Part shown: positions 1 to 7,389 of the stretch, one piece after another
Numbering within the stretch: position 1 is the stretch's first letter
Layout of the letters: each line of letters starts with the position of its first letter
NCBI GenBank assembly: GCA_902826385.1
Contig: CADEEU010000001.1
Span: 1-13,751 of the forward strand
Source: an uncultured Acidobacteriota bacterium
GTDB lineage: Bacteria; Acidobacteriota; Blastocatellia; Pyrinomonadales; Pyrinomonadaceae
Length of the DNA: 13,751 nt
Reading direction: 5' to 3'
Program-made: the position numbers and the translations under genes
Notes under the pieces: model-generated
What the model saw: only the letters and a program-made list of their open reading frames with translations
Told to the model about the DNA's origin: nothing
Database searches by the model: none

Positions 1-551
1 TGGGAGCCGGGGAGAAGCGGTGAAGCGGAGATTTCTCCCCGGCCGGTGTCACCGTGTCCCGCCGTCTCCGTGCCATTAAGATATCTAACCGGCCGCATCG
101 CACTCAAGCCGTCCTCTCCGCTGCCTCGGATAAGGTTCATCAGAAAGGTTTCGGCCTGATCGTTCAATGTGTGGGCGGTCAGCACGTATGCGGCATTTAG
201 GTTCTCGGCGGTCTGTGCCAGAAACTCGTATCTTGCCTTCCGGGCGTTTTGTTCGAGGTTTCCTTTATCGAAGATCGGCCCGTGACCAAGCGCTAATTCA
301 AATTCGCGTTCCGCCGCGATGTGTTTCACAAAGTCCTCATCGGCCTCACTCTCATTACCGCGAAGTCTGTGATTAAAGTGTGCGGCAACGAAGCGAAGTG
401 ACAGCTTTTTCCGCTCCCGCAGATCGTTCAGGGCGAGTAAAAGACTAAGCGAATCAGCCCCGCCCGATACCGCGACAACAACCGTCGCATCGCTGAACGG
501 AAGCTCCAGGCGTCGCCATTCGGTAATCAAATTGCGGACAAATTTGTGCAC
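1..551 (-). CDS. tilS: tRNA(Ile)-lysidine synthetase TilS, N-terminal part (runs off left edge)
   Basis: TilS uses ATP and lysine to convert the wobble cytidine of tRNA-Ile(CAU) to lysidine, so that it reads AUA and is charged with isoleucine; it is cytosolic and normally essential. The reverse-strand reading frame gives 183 codons before the window edge. The N-type ATP pyrophosphatase P-loop SGGADS is at residues 29-34, HFNHRLRG at about 58-65, and the conserved AHTLNDQAETF at about 126-136, followed by LIRGSGEDGLSAMRP. The start is GTG at 551: an in-frame TAA lies directly before it, so no longer start exists, and a TTG seven codons in is the only close alternative. No Shine-Dalgarno site is visible, and a terminator hairpin ends 19 nt upstream. 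Residues after about 157 are encoded by a GC-rich repeat and do not look like normal TilS sequence, although the frame stays open. The identification is secure; the gene is partial because of the window edge. Confidence 0.93.
   Translation of the reverse strand, partial: MHKFVRNLITEWRRLELPFSDATVVVAVSGGADSLSLLLALNDLRERKKLSLRFVAAHFNHRLRGNESEADEDFVKHIAAEREFELALGHGPIFDKGNLEQNARKARYEFLAQTAENLNAAYVLTAHTLNDQAETFLMNLIRGSGEDGLSAMRPVRYLNGTETAGHGDTGRGEISASPLLPGS
6..75. repeat. GC-rich inverted repeat plus degenerate short-period repeat inside tilS
   Basis: Bases 6-16 (GCCGGGGAGAA) and 33-43 (TTCTCCCCGGC) form a perfect 11-bp inverted repeat around a 16-base loop rich in GCGGTGAAGCGGAG. It is followed by a run of roughly seven-base units of the type CCGTGTC / CCGTCTC up to about base 75. 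The tract lies in frame within tilS and adds a Gly/Thr/Ser/Pro-rich stretch just after the conserved RGSGEDGLSAMRPV segment. Short dispersed GC-rich repeats of this sort occur in some large bacterial genomes. That this one is a dispersed family is inference from its composition, and only one copy is visible here. Confidence 0.55.
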
Positions 552-561
552 TTATTCGCTT

Positions 562-591
562 GAAACAAAAACACCTGCCAAAAGCAGGTGT
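562..591 (-). terminator. Rho-independent terminator after the small exported protein gene, just before tilS
   Basis: Read on the minus strand, ACACCTGC and GCAGGTGT form a perfect 8-bp stem with a five-base loop (TTTTG), followed directly by TTTTTGTTT. It begins 24 bases after the stop codon of the gene at 616-1137 and ends 19 bases before the tilS GTG. It therefore separates the two genes, or acts as an attenuator through which tilS transcription must read. Confidence 0.85.
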
Positions 592-615
592 CTCGAACAA
601 CTATTTTCGGCCGGT

Positions 616-1137
616 TTACCGCTTCTTTACCGTAAATGTCCTGGCAATCGAGTCGGTTTGATTGCGTATAGACCGCAACTTATCACGAAAACCAGTGAAA
701 CGCAGTACATAAACCGAGTTTTCCGCGGCTTTCAGAAAATAGAATCTTCCGGCCATCGGGCGGCCCGCGCGGACAAACTCAAAGTTAAAAACCGTACCGT
801 TCAAGAAACCGCCGAACTGCTCCTCTTTTCCGGCAACATAGCCCGGATTGAACTGGAGCTTCTGCTCTTCTTCCTTGATAAGGTCCGAAACGACACCCCG
901 ACTGGGAAGACTTAAACGCCTTACTTCTAGATGTCCTTCCGTCCGGTCGCCGAATACGTATTCCACATTAGGTGTTGTCGCCGAAGGCTTTACGGTCATT
1001 TTCCAGCGATCGTCGGGCAGCTCGAAAGAATATTCGACATCCGGGCTGCTAAAGCTAGACCCTTGTGCGGAGACCGATACGCTGAGCATAAGTCCCGCGA
1101 TCAACGTGAATAGTGCTGAAGAGCGATATTTGTTCAT
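616..1137 (-). CDS. Small exported protein, possibly PsbP/DcrB-like fold
   Basis: A 173-residue protein with a clear Sec signal peptide: a basic N-terminus (MNKYR), a hydrophobic core at about residues 8-22, and a likely cut near SVSAQ at 21-25. The mature part is about 148 residues with no further membrane segment and no cysteine. It has alternating strand-like segments such as VEYSFELPDDRWKM (34-47) and FYFLKAAENSVYVLRFTG (132-149). The 'SFELP..RW' opening and the ending in a helix (about 153-166) before a final FTV strand resemble PsbP/DcrB-like lipoprotein folds, but I do not recognise a named family, so that is inference. It stands alone, diverges from the DUF1800 gene, and has its own terminator. 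The ATG at 1137 lacks a good Shine-Dalgarno site. Function is unknown; an envelope-associated role is likely from the signal peptide. Confidence 0.8.
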   Translation of the reverse strand: MNKYRSSALFTLIAGLMLSVSVSAQGSSFSSPDVEYSFELPDDRWKMTVKPSATTPNVEYVFGDRTEGHLEVRRLSLPSRGVVSDLIKEEEQKLQFNPGYVAGKEEQFGGFLNGTVFNFEFVRAGRPMAGRFYFLKAAENSVYVLRFTGFRDKLRSIRNQTDSIARTFTVKKR

Positions 1138-1166
1138 TTTTGTATTGCTTGTTGAACTGATTGGAT

Positions 1167-1196
1167 ATTATCTCAAATTGCCCATTAAATCGACAA
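1167..1196 (-). promoter_or_regulatory. Possible sigma-70-type promoter for the small exported protein gene
   Basis: On the minus strand, TTGTCG (1191-1196) and GATAAT (1167-1172) sit 18 bases apart, about 30 bases upstream of the ATG at 1137. The -10 element matches five of six consensus positions and the -35 four of six. AT-rich intergenic DNA gives such matches by chance, so this is only a candidate. The rest of the 222-base divergent gap (1138-1359) holds no gene; its one small stem (TTTCGC/GCGAAA at 1276-1291) has no clear role. Confidence 0.3.
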
Positions 1197-1359
1197 TTTT
1201 GATGCAGCCACTAAAGGTTTTGTTGCAGATATTTCAGACTTTCAAATAAAGAATCTCGGCACCAGTGAACAATTTTTTCGCCTAAGCGAAAGCTTTTAGC
1301 GTCTAAAAAATTGAGCGTCCTCACGGGACCGCGAAAAAACAGATACGTCGGGTTTAATT

Positions 1360-3363
1360 ATGAGAAGTTCCACGCAATTCATCGGCAAGATATTTACAGC
1401 ATTCGTTTTAACGGCCATCGTCACGCCCATTCTAGCTGTTCCCGCGAGAGCAGCCACAGAAAGAAAGGCTCTCTCGGCCAATCAAAAAGCGCTTCATGTT
1501 CTGAACCGTTTGGGCTACGGTGCCAGACCTGGCGACATTGAAAAAGTAAATGCGATCGGGCTGCAAAAGTACATCGATCAGCAGCTAAATCCGGCCGCTA
1601 TCGACGACAAGGCAGCCGAGCAAAAGGTCGCAAATCTTGAAGTCTTTAATATGTCGACGGCAGATGTGTTCGCGAAGTATCCAAATCCGGGTGCATTGCT
1701 GAGAATGCTGGAAGGCAACGGCGCGAATCGCCAGAATGCGAACGCTGCGGCCCAAAACCAGGAAGAGATGACTGACAAGGAACGGCAAGAGCGTCAGCAA
1801 AAGCTGCGTGAGTACTATCAGAAATACGACCTTCGCCCGGCAAACCAGCTTCAGCCGCAAATCGCGTCGAACCGCGTGCTGCGTGCCGTGTATTCCGAGC
1901 GGCAACTGCAGGAAGTGATGGTCGATTTTTGGCAAAACCATTTCAACGTGTTTGCCGGCAAAGCGGCGGTCCGCTGGTATATCCCGAGCTATGAACGCGA
2001 TGTTATTCGCAAGAACGCACTCGGCAATTTCAAGGACCTTGTTGTCGGTACGGCACAGCATCCCGCAATGTTGTTCTTCCTGGACAATTTCGAGTCGGTT
2101 TCGCCGAATGCGCAGCCGGCCGGAAATCAGCGCGGAGGCCAGATGCAGGAACGCCTCAGAAGCGGCAATTTAACCCCGCAGATGCGCGAGCGGATAAAGG
2201 AACGCCAGGGACTGACCGATGAACAGCTCGATCAACGCATCAAGCGTGCGCAGAACGCTGGGCAGCAGCAACAGCAGCGTGCCCGTCGCGGTTTGAACGA
2301 AAACTATGCCCGTGAGCTGATGGAACTGCATACAATGGGCGTCGATTCGGGCTACACGCAAAAGGACATTGTCGAGGTCGCTCGTGCGTTCACCGGTTGG
2401 ACGATCGCCGATCCGCGTGGCTACAGGCGCGCGGCAGGTTCGATGATACAGGGAACAGAGGAACAACGCCTCGCGAGGTTGCAGCGACAGGCCGGAATTC
2501 CTGACAACATCGAGAGCGGACAGTTTTACTTTAACGAACGCTGGCACGACAAAGATGCCAAGACGATCCTCGGCCAAAAGGTCAGCGAAGGCGGAATTAA
2601 AGACGGCCTGAAGGTCATCGACATTCTGGTAAAACAGCCCGCGACCGCAAAGTTCATCGCTCGCAAGTTGGCGGTTAAGTTCGTAAACGATACGCCTAGC
2701 GATGCCCTTGTCGGACGCGTCGCCGACGCTTTCAGCAAATCGAACGGCGACATCAAAACGACGCTGCGTGCGATCTTTACCGACAAGGAGTTTTTTGCTC
2801 CAGAAACATATCGGGCAAAGATCAAGACGCCTTTTGAGCTGGCAGTTTCAGCTATCAGAACGATCGGAGCGGATACTAATTCGAGCCCTGCCGTGCTGGC
2901 GATGTTGAACAAACTCGGCGAGGTGCCGTACGGTTATCAGGCCCCGACGGGCTATCCCGACACGGCGGAAGATTGGGTCAACACGGGCGCGTTGCTCGAG
3001 AGGCTTAACTTTGCCGTCGCACTCGCCGGCAATCAGATTCCCGGAACGCGGGTCGATCTCAAACGTTTTGAGGCAGGAGACAAGACCGCGATCATGAACA
3101 AAGCACTTGCGGTTGTTCTCGACAACGACGTTTCGCCAACCACAAAGGCGACACTTCTAAAACAGGTCGAACAACCCCTGCCCGAAGTGAAAGCCCCGGC
3201 CGAGGCCGAAGACGACACGCTGGAAGTACCCAACATGCGTCCGCAAGGCCAGCCCGGCGGCGGCCGCAACCGGCAGGCACGCTTGCTTGCTCCAAGTGGT
3301 AATCCGGACGTCTTCAAGGTCGTTAGCCTTGTACTTGGGACACCTGAATTTCAGCGGCAGTAG
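1360..3363 (+). CDS. Secreted DUF1800 family protein
   Basis: A 667-residue protein of the DUF1800 family, exported proteins of unknown biochemical activity, common in Acidobacteriota, Planctomycetes and Bacteroidetes. A signal peptide spans residues 1-31 (hydrophobic 11-26, ending PARA-A). Family landmarks are HVLNRLGYGARPGDI (46-60), VMVDFWQNHFNVF (186-198), YERDVIRKNALGNFKDL (211-227), the core NENYARELMELHTMGV (313-328) with YTQKDIVEVARAFTGW (332-347), and YPDTAEDWVN (532-541). The C-terminal LGTPEFQRQ is also typical. It is longer than many relatives because of two Gln/Arg-rich, helix-prone insertions (about 118-160 and 255-312, the latter with a QQQQQ run) and a Pro/Gly-rich C-terminal linker (about 605-645). 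Family members are usually followed by a DUF1501 gene; here a terminator follows and no DUF1501 gene is present. The ATG at 1360 is chosen because it gives the intact signal peptide, although no clear Shine-Dalgarno site precedes it. Confidence 0.93.
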   Translation: MRSSTQFIGKIFTAFVLTAIVTPILAVPARAATERKALSANQKALHVLNRLGYGARPGDIEKVNAIGLQKYIDQQLNPAAIDDKAAEQKVANLEVFNMSTADVFAKYPNPGALLRMLEGNGANRQNANAAAQNQEEMTDKERQERQQKLREYYQKYDLRPANQLQPQIASNRVLRAVYSERQLQEVMVDFWQNHFNVFAGKAAVRWYIPSYERDVIRKNALGNFKDLVVGTAQHPAMLFFLDNFESVSPNAQPAGNQRGGQMQERLRSGNLTPQMRERIKERQGLTDEQLDQRIKRAQNAGQQQQQRARRGLNENYARELMELHTMGVDSGYTQKDIVEVARAFTGWTIADPRGYRRAAGSMIQGTEEQRLARLQRQAGIPDNIESGQFYFNERWHDKDAKTILGQKVSEGGIKDGLKVIDILVKQPATAKFIARKLAVKFVNDTPSDALVGRVADAFSKSNGDIKTTLRAIFTDKEFFAPETYRAKIKTPFELAVSAIRTIGADTNSSPAVLAMLNKLGEVPYGYQAPTGYPDTAEDWVNTGALLERLNFAVALAGNQIPGTRVDLKRFEAGDKTAIMNKALAVVLDNDVSPTTKATLLKQVEQPLPEVKAPAEAEDDTLEVPNMRPQGQPGGGRNRQARLLAPSGNPDVFKVVSLVLGTPEFQRQ

Positions 3364-3387
3364 AGAGGTTCCACTGCCGATCATGGC

Positions 3388-3428
3388 CTGCGGCCGGAGT
3401 TTGGATTCCGGCCGCAGTCTTTTTGTTT
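3388..3428 (+). terminator. Strong Rho-independent terminator after the DUF1800 gene
   Basis: CTGCGGCCGGA (3388-3398) pairs perfectly with TCCGGCCGCAG (3407-3417) across an eight-base loop and is followed by TCTTTTTGTTT. It starts 25 bases after the DUF1800 stop codon. The methyltransferase gene downstream therefore needs its own promoter. Confidence 0.95.
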
Positions 3429-3501
3429 AAAAGTCGCTTTCATCGAAACTGTCTCAGCCGCGGCCTTAGTGATATTCTTAAAGCGTGCTGAACATAAAGC
3501 T

Positions 3502-4455
3502 ATGATGTCCCGAGAAGAAAAACTCCTCCTCCATATAAAGAGAGAGGGCCGCGGTATCGAGGTCGGCCCCAGCCATGCTCCGATCGCCCCAAAGCGATCC
3601 GGTTACAATGTCTGCATTGTCGATCATGCGGACAGTAAAAAGCTAAAAGAAAAATATAAGGATGAGGATGTTGCTCTGGAGAATATTGAGGAAGTTGATT
3701 TTGTTTGGAAGGGCGAAAGCTATTCGGAGCTTACCGGTAAAACGAATTTCTATGACTGGATAATAGCGTCGCATGTAATAGAGCACACCCCGAACCTTGT
3801 CGGATTCCTCAATTCATGCGACGAAATATTGAACGACAGCGGCGTCCTGTCTCTGGCAATTCCCGATGTTCGTTTTTGTTTCGATCATTTCAGACCGATT
3901 TCCGGCCTGTCTAAGGTGTTGGACGCCCACTTTCAAAATCATACTTTTCATTCTTCAGGCTCGGTCACGGAATTTAACCTGAATCATGTAAGGAAGGACG
4001 GCCATCCTGGCTGGGGCGAGAATGTTTTTGTGAAGGAACACTATACTTTCCCGTATTCCCGTGAAAAAGTAACTGAAACACTAAAAAAATCGCTGGACAG
4101 CGATGAATATATTGACTGTCACGCCTGGTGTTTTACGCCGCATTCTTTCCGTCTGCTGATCCATGATCTGTACGATTTGGGTTTTATACGCATGAAAGAG
4201 GTCGCATTTTTCCCTTCAGTCGGTTGTGAATTTTTCATTGCGCTCAGCAGGAATGGGAGTGGAAGTGGACTAAGCCGGCTGGATATGCTGCAAACTGTGA
4301 ACCGTGAGATCCTGAACGGAGTGGACCCAAACATCCTGTTTAAGACAGGCGTAGTTAGAATTTTAGAAAAGGCCTATTATAAGTTTCGAAATTTGGGCAG
4401 TCGAAAGTTTCGGCAACTTCAAAGCACCGCAGGCCGTTTGATGAAGGCCGGCTAG
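3502..4455 (+). CDS. Class I SAM-dependent methyltransferase (Methyltransf_11/23-like)
   Basis: The frame is open from a GTG at 3469 (328 residues). I prefer ATG 3502 (or ATG 3505, giving MSREEKLLLHI) because members of this group as I recall them begin just before the REEKLLLHIKREGRGIEVGP segment; this gives 317 residues. Motif I is GIEVGPSHAP, followed by a strand ending in an acidic residue (VCIVDHAD) that should bind the SAM ribose. The post-II motif is WIIASHVIEHTPNLVGFL, then LNDSGVLSLAIPD. This domain type often sits in polysaccharide or glycan-modifying clusters, but no glycosyltransferase is nearby, so the substrate is unknown. The C-terminal 60 residues form a basic helical tail. 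The gene is more AT-rich than its neighbours (about 37-47% GC in sampled lines against about 58% in DUF1800), suggesting acquisition by transfer. It is convergent with the rhomboid gene, with 39 bases between them. Confidence 0.85.
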   Translation: MMSREEKLLLHIKREGRGIEVGPSHAPIAPKRSGYNVCIVDHADSKKLKEKYKDEDVALENIEEVDFVWKGESYSELTGKTNFYDWIIASHVIEHTPNLVGFLNSCDEILNDSGVLSLAIPDVRFCFDHFRPISGLSKVLDAHFQNHTFHSSGSVTEFNLNHVRKDGHPGWGENVFVKEHYTFPYSREKVTETLKKSLDSDEYIDCHAWCFTPHSFRLLIHDLYDLGFIRMKEVAFFPSVGCEFFIALSRNGSGSGLSRLDMLQTVNREILNGVDPNILFKTGVVRILEKAYYKFRNLGSRKFRQLQSTAGRLMKAG

Positions 4456-4494
4456 GTTCAGCGCCAGGTTCGCTAAGGCCGCATTTTGAAAGGT

Positions 4495-5205
4495 TCAGAC
4501 CCGACGCCCGAGCGCGAATATTTTTATTAGAACAACACCGGCAACGAATCCGCCTATGTGAGCCGCGTAGGCCACGCCGCCGGTTCCGGATGGCGTCAGA
4601 TAGCCGAGGACCAATTGGTAAACGATCCAGATTCCGATCGCCACGAACGCGGGAACTGTCGTGAGAAAATTAAATATCAACGCTCGAACCTGACGCTGCG
4701 GGAACAGAAGTACGTAACCTCCGAGCACGCCCGAAATTGCGCCTGAAGCACCGAGCATCGGAATGACCGAATCGGAATCCATCACGATCTGGGCCAATGC
4801 TGCCGCAAATCCGCACACGATGTAGAACGCGGCAAATCTAATGTGACCCAGCAGATTCTCGAGATTATCCCCAAAAATGAACAGGAACAGCATATTGCCG
4901 AAGATGTGCATTATGCTGCCATGCATGAACATCGAGCTGAGAAAATTGAAATACACCGGCAGGGGAGTTGAATAATGTTGGATCTCGGCCACGACCCGTC
5001 CCGTACCGTCTTGCAGGCCGATCAGGCCCTGCAGATCCACTCCGGATGTTATCTCACGCGGGACCAGCGAAAACGCGTACGAAAAGGCATCATTCCCGCC
5101 CAGGCCCTGAAGCAGGACGAACACAAGAACGTTGATCCCGATAAACGCATAATTAACTATCGGTGTGATCGTCCGGTCGGAATTGTCGTCGCCTATTGGG
5201 AACAT
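4495..5205 (-). CDS. Rhomboid family intramembrane serine protease
   Basis: A 236-residue polytopic membrane protein. Rhomboids cut transmembrane substrates within the bilayer using a Ser-His dyad. The nucleophile is in GASGAISG (Ser154) and the base in YAAHIGGF (His216). The oxyanion region HGSIMHIFGNM (95-105) carries the conserved His100 and Asn104. About six hydrophobic segments are visible: 17-33, 98-112, 120-140, 150-167, 183-203 and 210-229. Between the first two there is an L1-type loop of about 60 residues. The ATG at 5205 is supported by the best Shine-Dalgarno site in the window, AAGGAGGG on the minus strand (5214-5221). The Uma2 gene ends 32 bases upstream on the same strand, so co-transcription with Uma2 and the symporter is plausible. 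The physiological substrate cannot be told from sequence. Confidence 0.95.
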   Translation of the reverse strand: MFPIGDDNSDRTITPIVNYAFIGINVLVFVLLQGLGGNDAFSYAFSLVPREITSGVDLQGLIGLQDGTGRVVAEIQHYSTPLPVYFNFLSSMFMHGSIMHIFGNMLFLFIFGDNLENLLGHIRFAAFYIVCGFAAALAQIVMDSDSVIPMLGASGAISGVLGGYVLLFPQRQVRALIFNFLTTVPAFVAIGIWIVYQLVLGYLTPSGTGGVAYAAHIGGFVAGVVLIKIFALGRRV

Positions 5206-5237
5206 AGCGTTTTCCCTCCTTGGTCCATTGTCGGGCT

Positions 5238-5822
5238 CTAACCCAGTATTTCGCTTGCCGGGAGTCGCAAATCCGGTAAAGCTTCCGATTGAATCGTCTC
5301 GTCGGGCTGGAATATTTGAGCGGTTTGGTAAATTCCGACGTTCGGATTTTTATGTATCTCAACAATGTTCTTTTGCAGGTTTACAATCCAAACTTCGGGT
5401 ATTTGAGACTCGGCATAAAGCGGAAGCTTGATATCCCGATCGTATTTTAAAGAGGCATCTGCGACCTCGATAACCAGAATCACCTCTTCGGGCCGCGGGT
5501 GACGCTTTCCGTCGTATTTCGTCAAATCGGCGAGAACGATGTCTGGCTCCGGTTCATCGAAATCGGAAAGACGAAGCGGATTCTGTATGCTAACCATCAT
5601 AGATTCCGGGACATTTCGCGAAAGAAAACGATTCAAAAGATTTACAACGGCGGCATGTCTATCTCCAATCGTCATCTTCGGCACCATCTCCCCATCGATT
5701 ATTTCTGCTCGTTCATAATCCTCGATCATCCCGAGATCGATCATCTTGTAATAATCGTCGACAGAGAATCTTAATCGACGCGGTTGGGGCTGGACTGGTG
5801 TAAGTAGGCCACTTCTGATCAT
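5238..5822 (-). CDS. Uma2 family (DUF820) restriction-endonuclease-fold protein
   Basis: A 194-residue protein of the Uma2/DUF820 family, which has a PD-(D/E)XK nuclease-like fold and unproven cellular function. It is abundant in cyanobacteria and also found in Acidobacteriota. Typical features in order: FSVDDYYKMIDLGMI (19-33), YERAEIIDGEMVPKM (36-50), the metal-site strand EPEPDIVLAD (90-99), and VILVIEVADASLKYDRDIK (114-132), with Glu119, Ser124, Asp128 and Lys132 in the family pattern. LYAESQIPEVWIVNL (135-149) and LPDLRLPASEIL at the end complete the fold. The residues expected for a catalytic site (Asp94, Glu119) are present. It lies 24 bases after the symporter stop and 32 bases before the rhomboid start. 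No good Shine-Dalgarno site precedes ATG 5822. No toxin-antitoxin partner is visible; a link to its neighbours is positional only. Confidence 0.92.
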   Translation of the reverse strand: MIRSGLLTPVQPQPRRLRFSVDDYYKMIDLGMIEDYERAEIIDGEMVPKMTIGDRHAAVVNLLNRFLSRNVPESMMVSIQNPLRLSDFDEPEPDIVLADLTKYDGKRHPRPEEVILVIEVADASLKYDRDIKLPLYAESQIPEVWIVNLQKNIVEIHKNPNVGIYQTAQIFQPDETIQSEALPDLRLPASEILG

Positions 5823-5846
5823 AACAAATGAATTTTACGCCTTAAG

Positions 5847-7253
5847 TCAACCGATTCCAACATCCTCCCTCACCTTCAATAACTCGTAACCCTCACTCCT
5901 CGCCACAAACGTAGCGGCGGTAAGGTCGCCGACCACGTTGAGCGTCGTGCGGCACATATCGAGGATGCGGTCCACGCCGAGGATGATCGCGATCAGCGCC
6001 GGATCTATGCCGATCATTGCGAGGATACCGATGATGAACGGAATGGAACCGGAAGGAACGCCCGCCGTACCTATGCCGCCGAGGATGGCGAGATAAACGA
6101 CCATCAGTTGTGTGCTCAACGCCAGGTCGACCCCTGCAAGTTGGGCCAAGAATAAGACCGTTACGCCTTCGTACAACGCGGTGCCGTTTTGATTAGCAGT
6201 TGCGCCGACGGTAAGCACAAAGCTGTTTATCTCTTTCGGAACGCCGAGATTTTCTTCACCTACGCGGAGGGCCGTCGGCAGAGTCGCGTTCGAAGACGAG
6301 GTCGAAAATGCAGTAACGATAACCGTCCTGATCCGGCTGAAAAATTCGAGCGGATTTAACCGCGAAAGGAAATAGACCGAGAGCGAATAAACGCCGAAGA
6401 AATGCAGCCCGAGCCCAAGCAGCACTGTCGCGACAAACCACGCGAGCGATTGAAGCAGATCGAGTCCGAATTGGGCTACGTTGTTAAAGATCAAACACGC
6501 CACCGCGTACGGCGCGAACTTCATTATGAAATCTATGATCTTAGACGTGATCGCGAAAACCGATTCCATCAGGCCGACAAAAGGTGCCCCCGCCGGCGAC
6601 GGGATCAAGGTTATGGCAATGCCGACGATCAATGCAAAAAACATGATGTGCAGCATGTTCGGGCTTGTGCCGGAGATCGAGTTGAACACATTGCTCGGCA
6701 CGATCGTTTTCACCGCCTGCATCAACGGTGAATCAGCCTTTGCCGACTCGGCGGCCTTTTTTTGCGCATCGGTGGCCGTGGCCGCCCCGCCGCTGAATTT
6801 CTCTTTTAGCTGGGTCGCGACATCCTCGTTGATTCGCTTGCCGGGCTGGATCGTGTTTGCCAGGCCCAGTCCGATCACGACGGATATAGCCGAGATAATG
6901 AGGCAGTAAGCGAACGATTTAAGACCGATGCGTCCAAGCTTGCGAATATCGCCAATCCCGGCCACGCCGACAACTAGCGACGAGAAAACAAGCGGGACGA
7001 CGATCATCAAAAGCAGACTGAGAAAAAGTGTCCCGACCGGCTGAGTAATGTTGCTAACCAGCCAGACTACATTTGGGTGCGTTCCGCCCAGCGTCCAGTT
7101 CACCGCAAGACCGCCAAGCACGCCGACCAGCAACCCGATCAATATCTTCGTATGCAGGGCAACGCCTTTAGGTTTGTCAGGCGTATCGTCATCCAGGTCG
7201 GTCGCCAATTCGCGTTCGTAGTCGTCAGAAGGAATCTTGTCGTTTTCTGCCAT
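5847..7253 (-). CDS. Dicarboxylate/amino acid:cation symporter (DAACS/SLC1 family), probably for acidic amino acids
   Basis: A 468-residue inner-membrane symporter of the glutamate-transporter family (GltPh, GltP, DctA relatives). Hairpin HP1 is TAFSTSSSNATLPTALR (314-330), the TM7 signature is GATANQNGTALYEGV (350-364), HP2 is GVPSGSIPF (398-406), and TM8 is GVDRILDMCRTTLNVVGD (426-443). In TM8, Asp432, Arg435, Thr436 and Asn439 match GltPh Asp394, Arg397, Thr398 and Asn401. This favours an acidic amino acid, since DctA-type transporters lack that aspartate. Na1 ligands appear kept (Gly350, Asn354, Asn439, Asp443). Three Na3-site positions do not: GltPh Asp312, Thr92 and Tyr89 correspond to Asn356, Ile120 and Cys117 here, by my alignment from memory of GltPh. 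The acidic 30-residue N-terminal tail and an Ala/Lys-rich loop (about 140-178) are extra to the core. It is the first gene before Uma2 and rhomboid. Confidence 0.95.
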   Translation of the reverse strand: MAENDKIPSDDYERELATDLDDDTPDKPKGVALHTKILIGLLVGVLGGLAVNWTLGGTHPNVVWLVSNITQPVGTLFLSLLLMIVVPLVFSSLVVGVAGIGDIRKLGRIGLKSFAYCLIISAISVVIGLGLANTIQPGKRINEDVATQLKEKFSGGAATATDAQKKAAESAKADSPLMQAVKTIVPSNVFNSISGTSPNMLHIMFFALIVGIAITLIPSPAGAPFVGLMESVFAITSKIIDFIMKFAPYAVACLIFNNVAQFGLDLLQSLAWFVATVLLGLGLHFFGVYSLSVYFLSRLNPLEFFSRIRTVIVTAFSTSSSNATLPTALRVGEENLGVPKEINSFVLTVGATANQNGTALYEGVTVLFLAQLAGVDLALSTQLMVVYLAILGGIGTAGVPSGSIPFIIGILAMIGIDPALIAIILGVDRILDMCRTTLNVVGDLTAATFVARSEGYELLKVREDVGIG

Positions 7254-7389
7254 TCGGATTTTCTGCCTTAAAGGAAAGATACTTGAACTGCTTGGATGCA
7301 GAGAGTTTAGCAGATATCGACGGGATTTGAATAACCCTTCCGCGCATCGGCGTGGGACGAGGATGATCCGATCCTAGTTTCTAAATGGT

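Noticed and set aside
532..915. Plus-strand open frame of 127 codons over the tilS start and the small exported protein gene
   Set aside because: It overlaps two convincing minus-strand genes and a terminator, and its translation has no recognisable domain.
1276..1291. Small hairpin TTTCGC-CTAA-GCGAAA as a terminator
   Set aside because: Only six pairs and no T-run after the stem on either strand; it lies between divergent genes, where no transcript needs to end.
7254..7389. Weak TTCAAA/TAAACT promoter-like pair for the symporter gene on the minus strand
   Set aside because: Matches are poor at both elements and spacing is 16 bases; it cannot be separated from chance.
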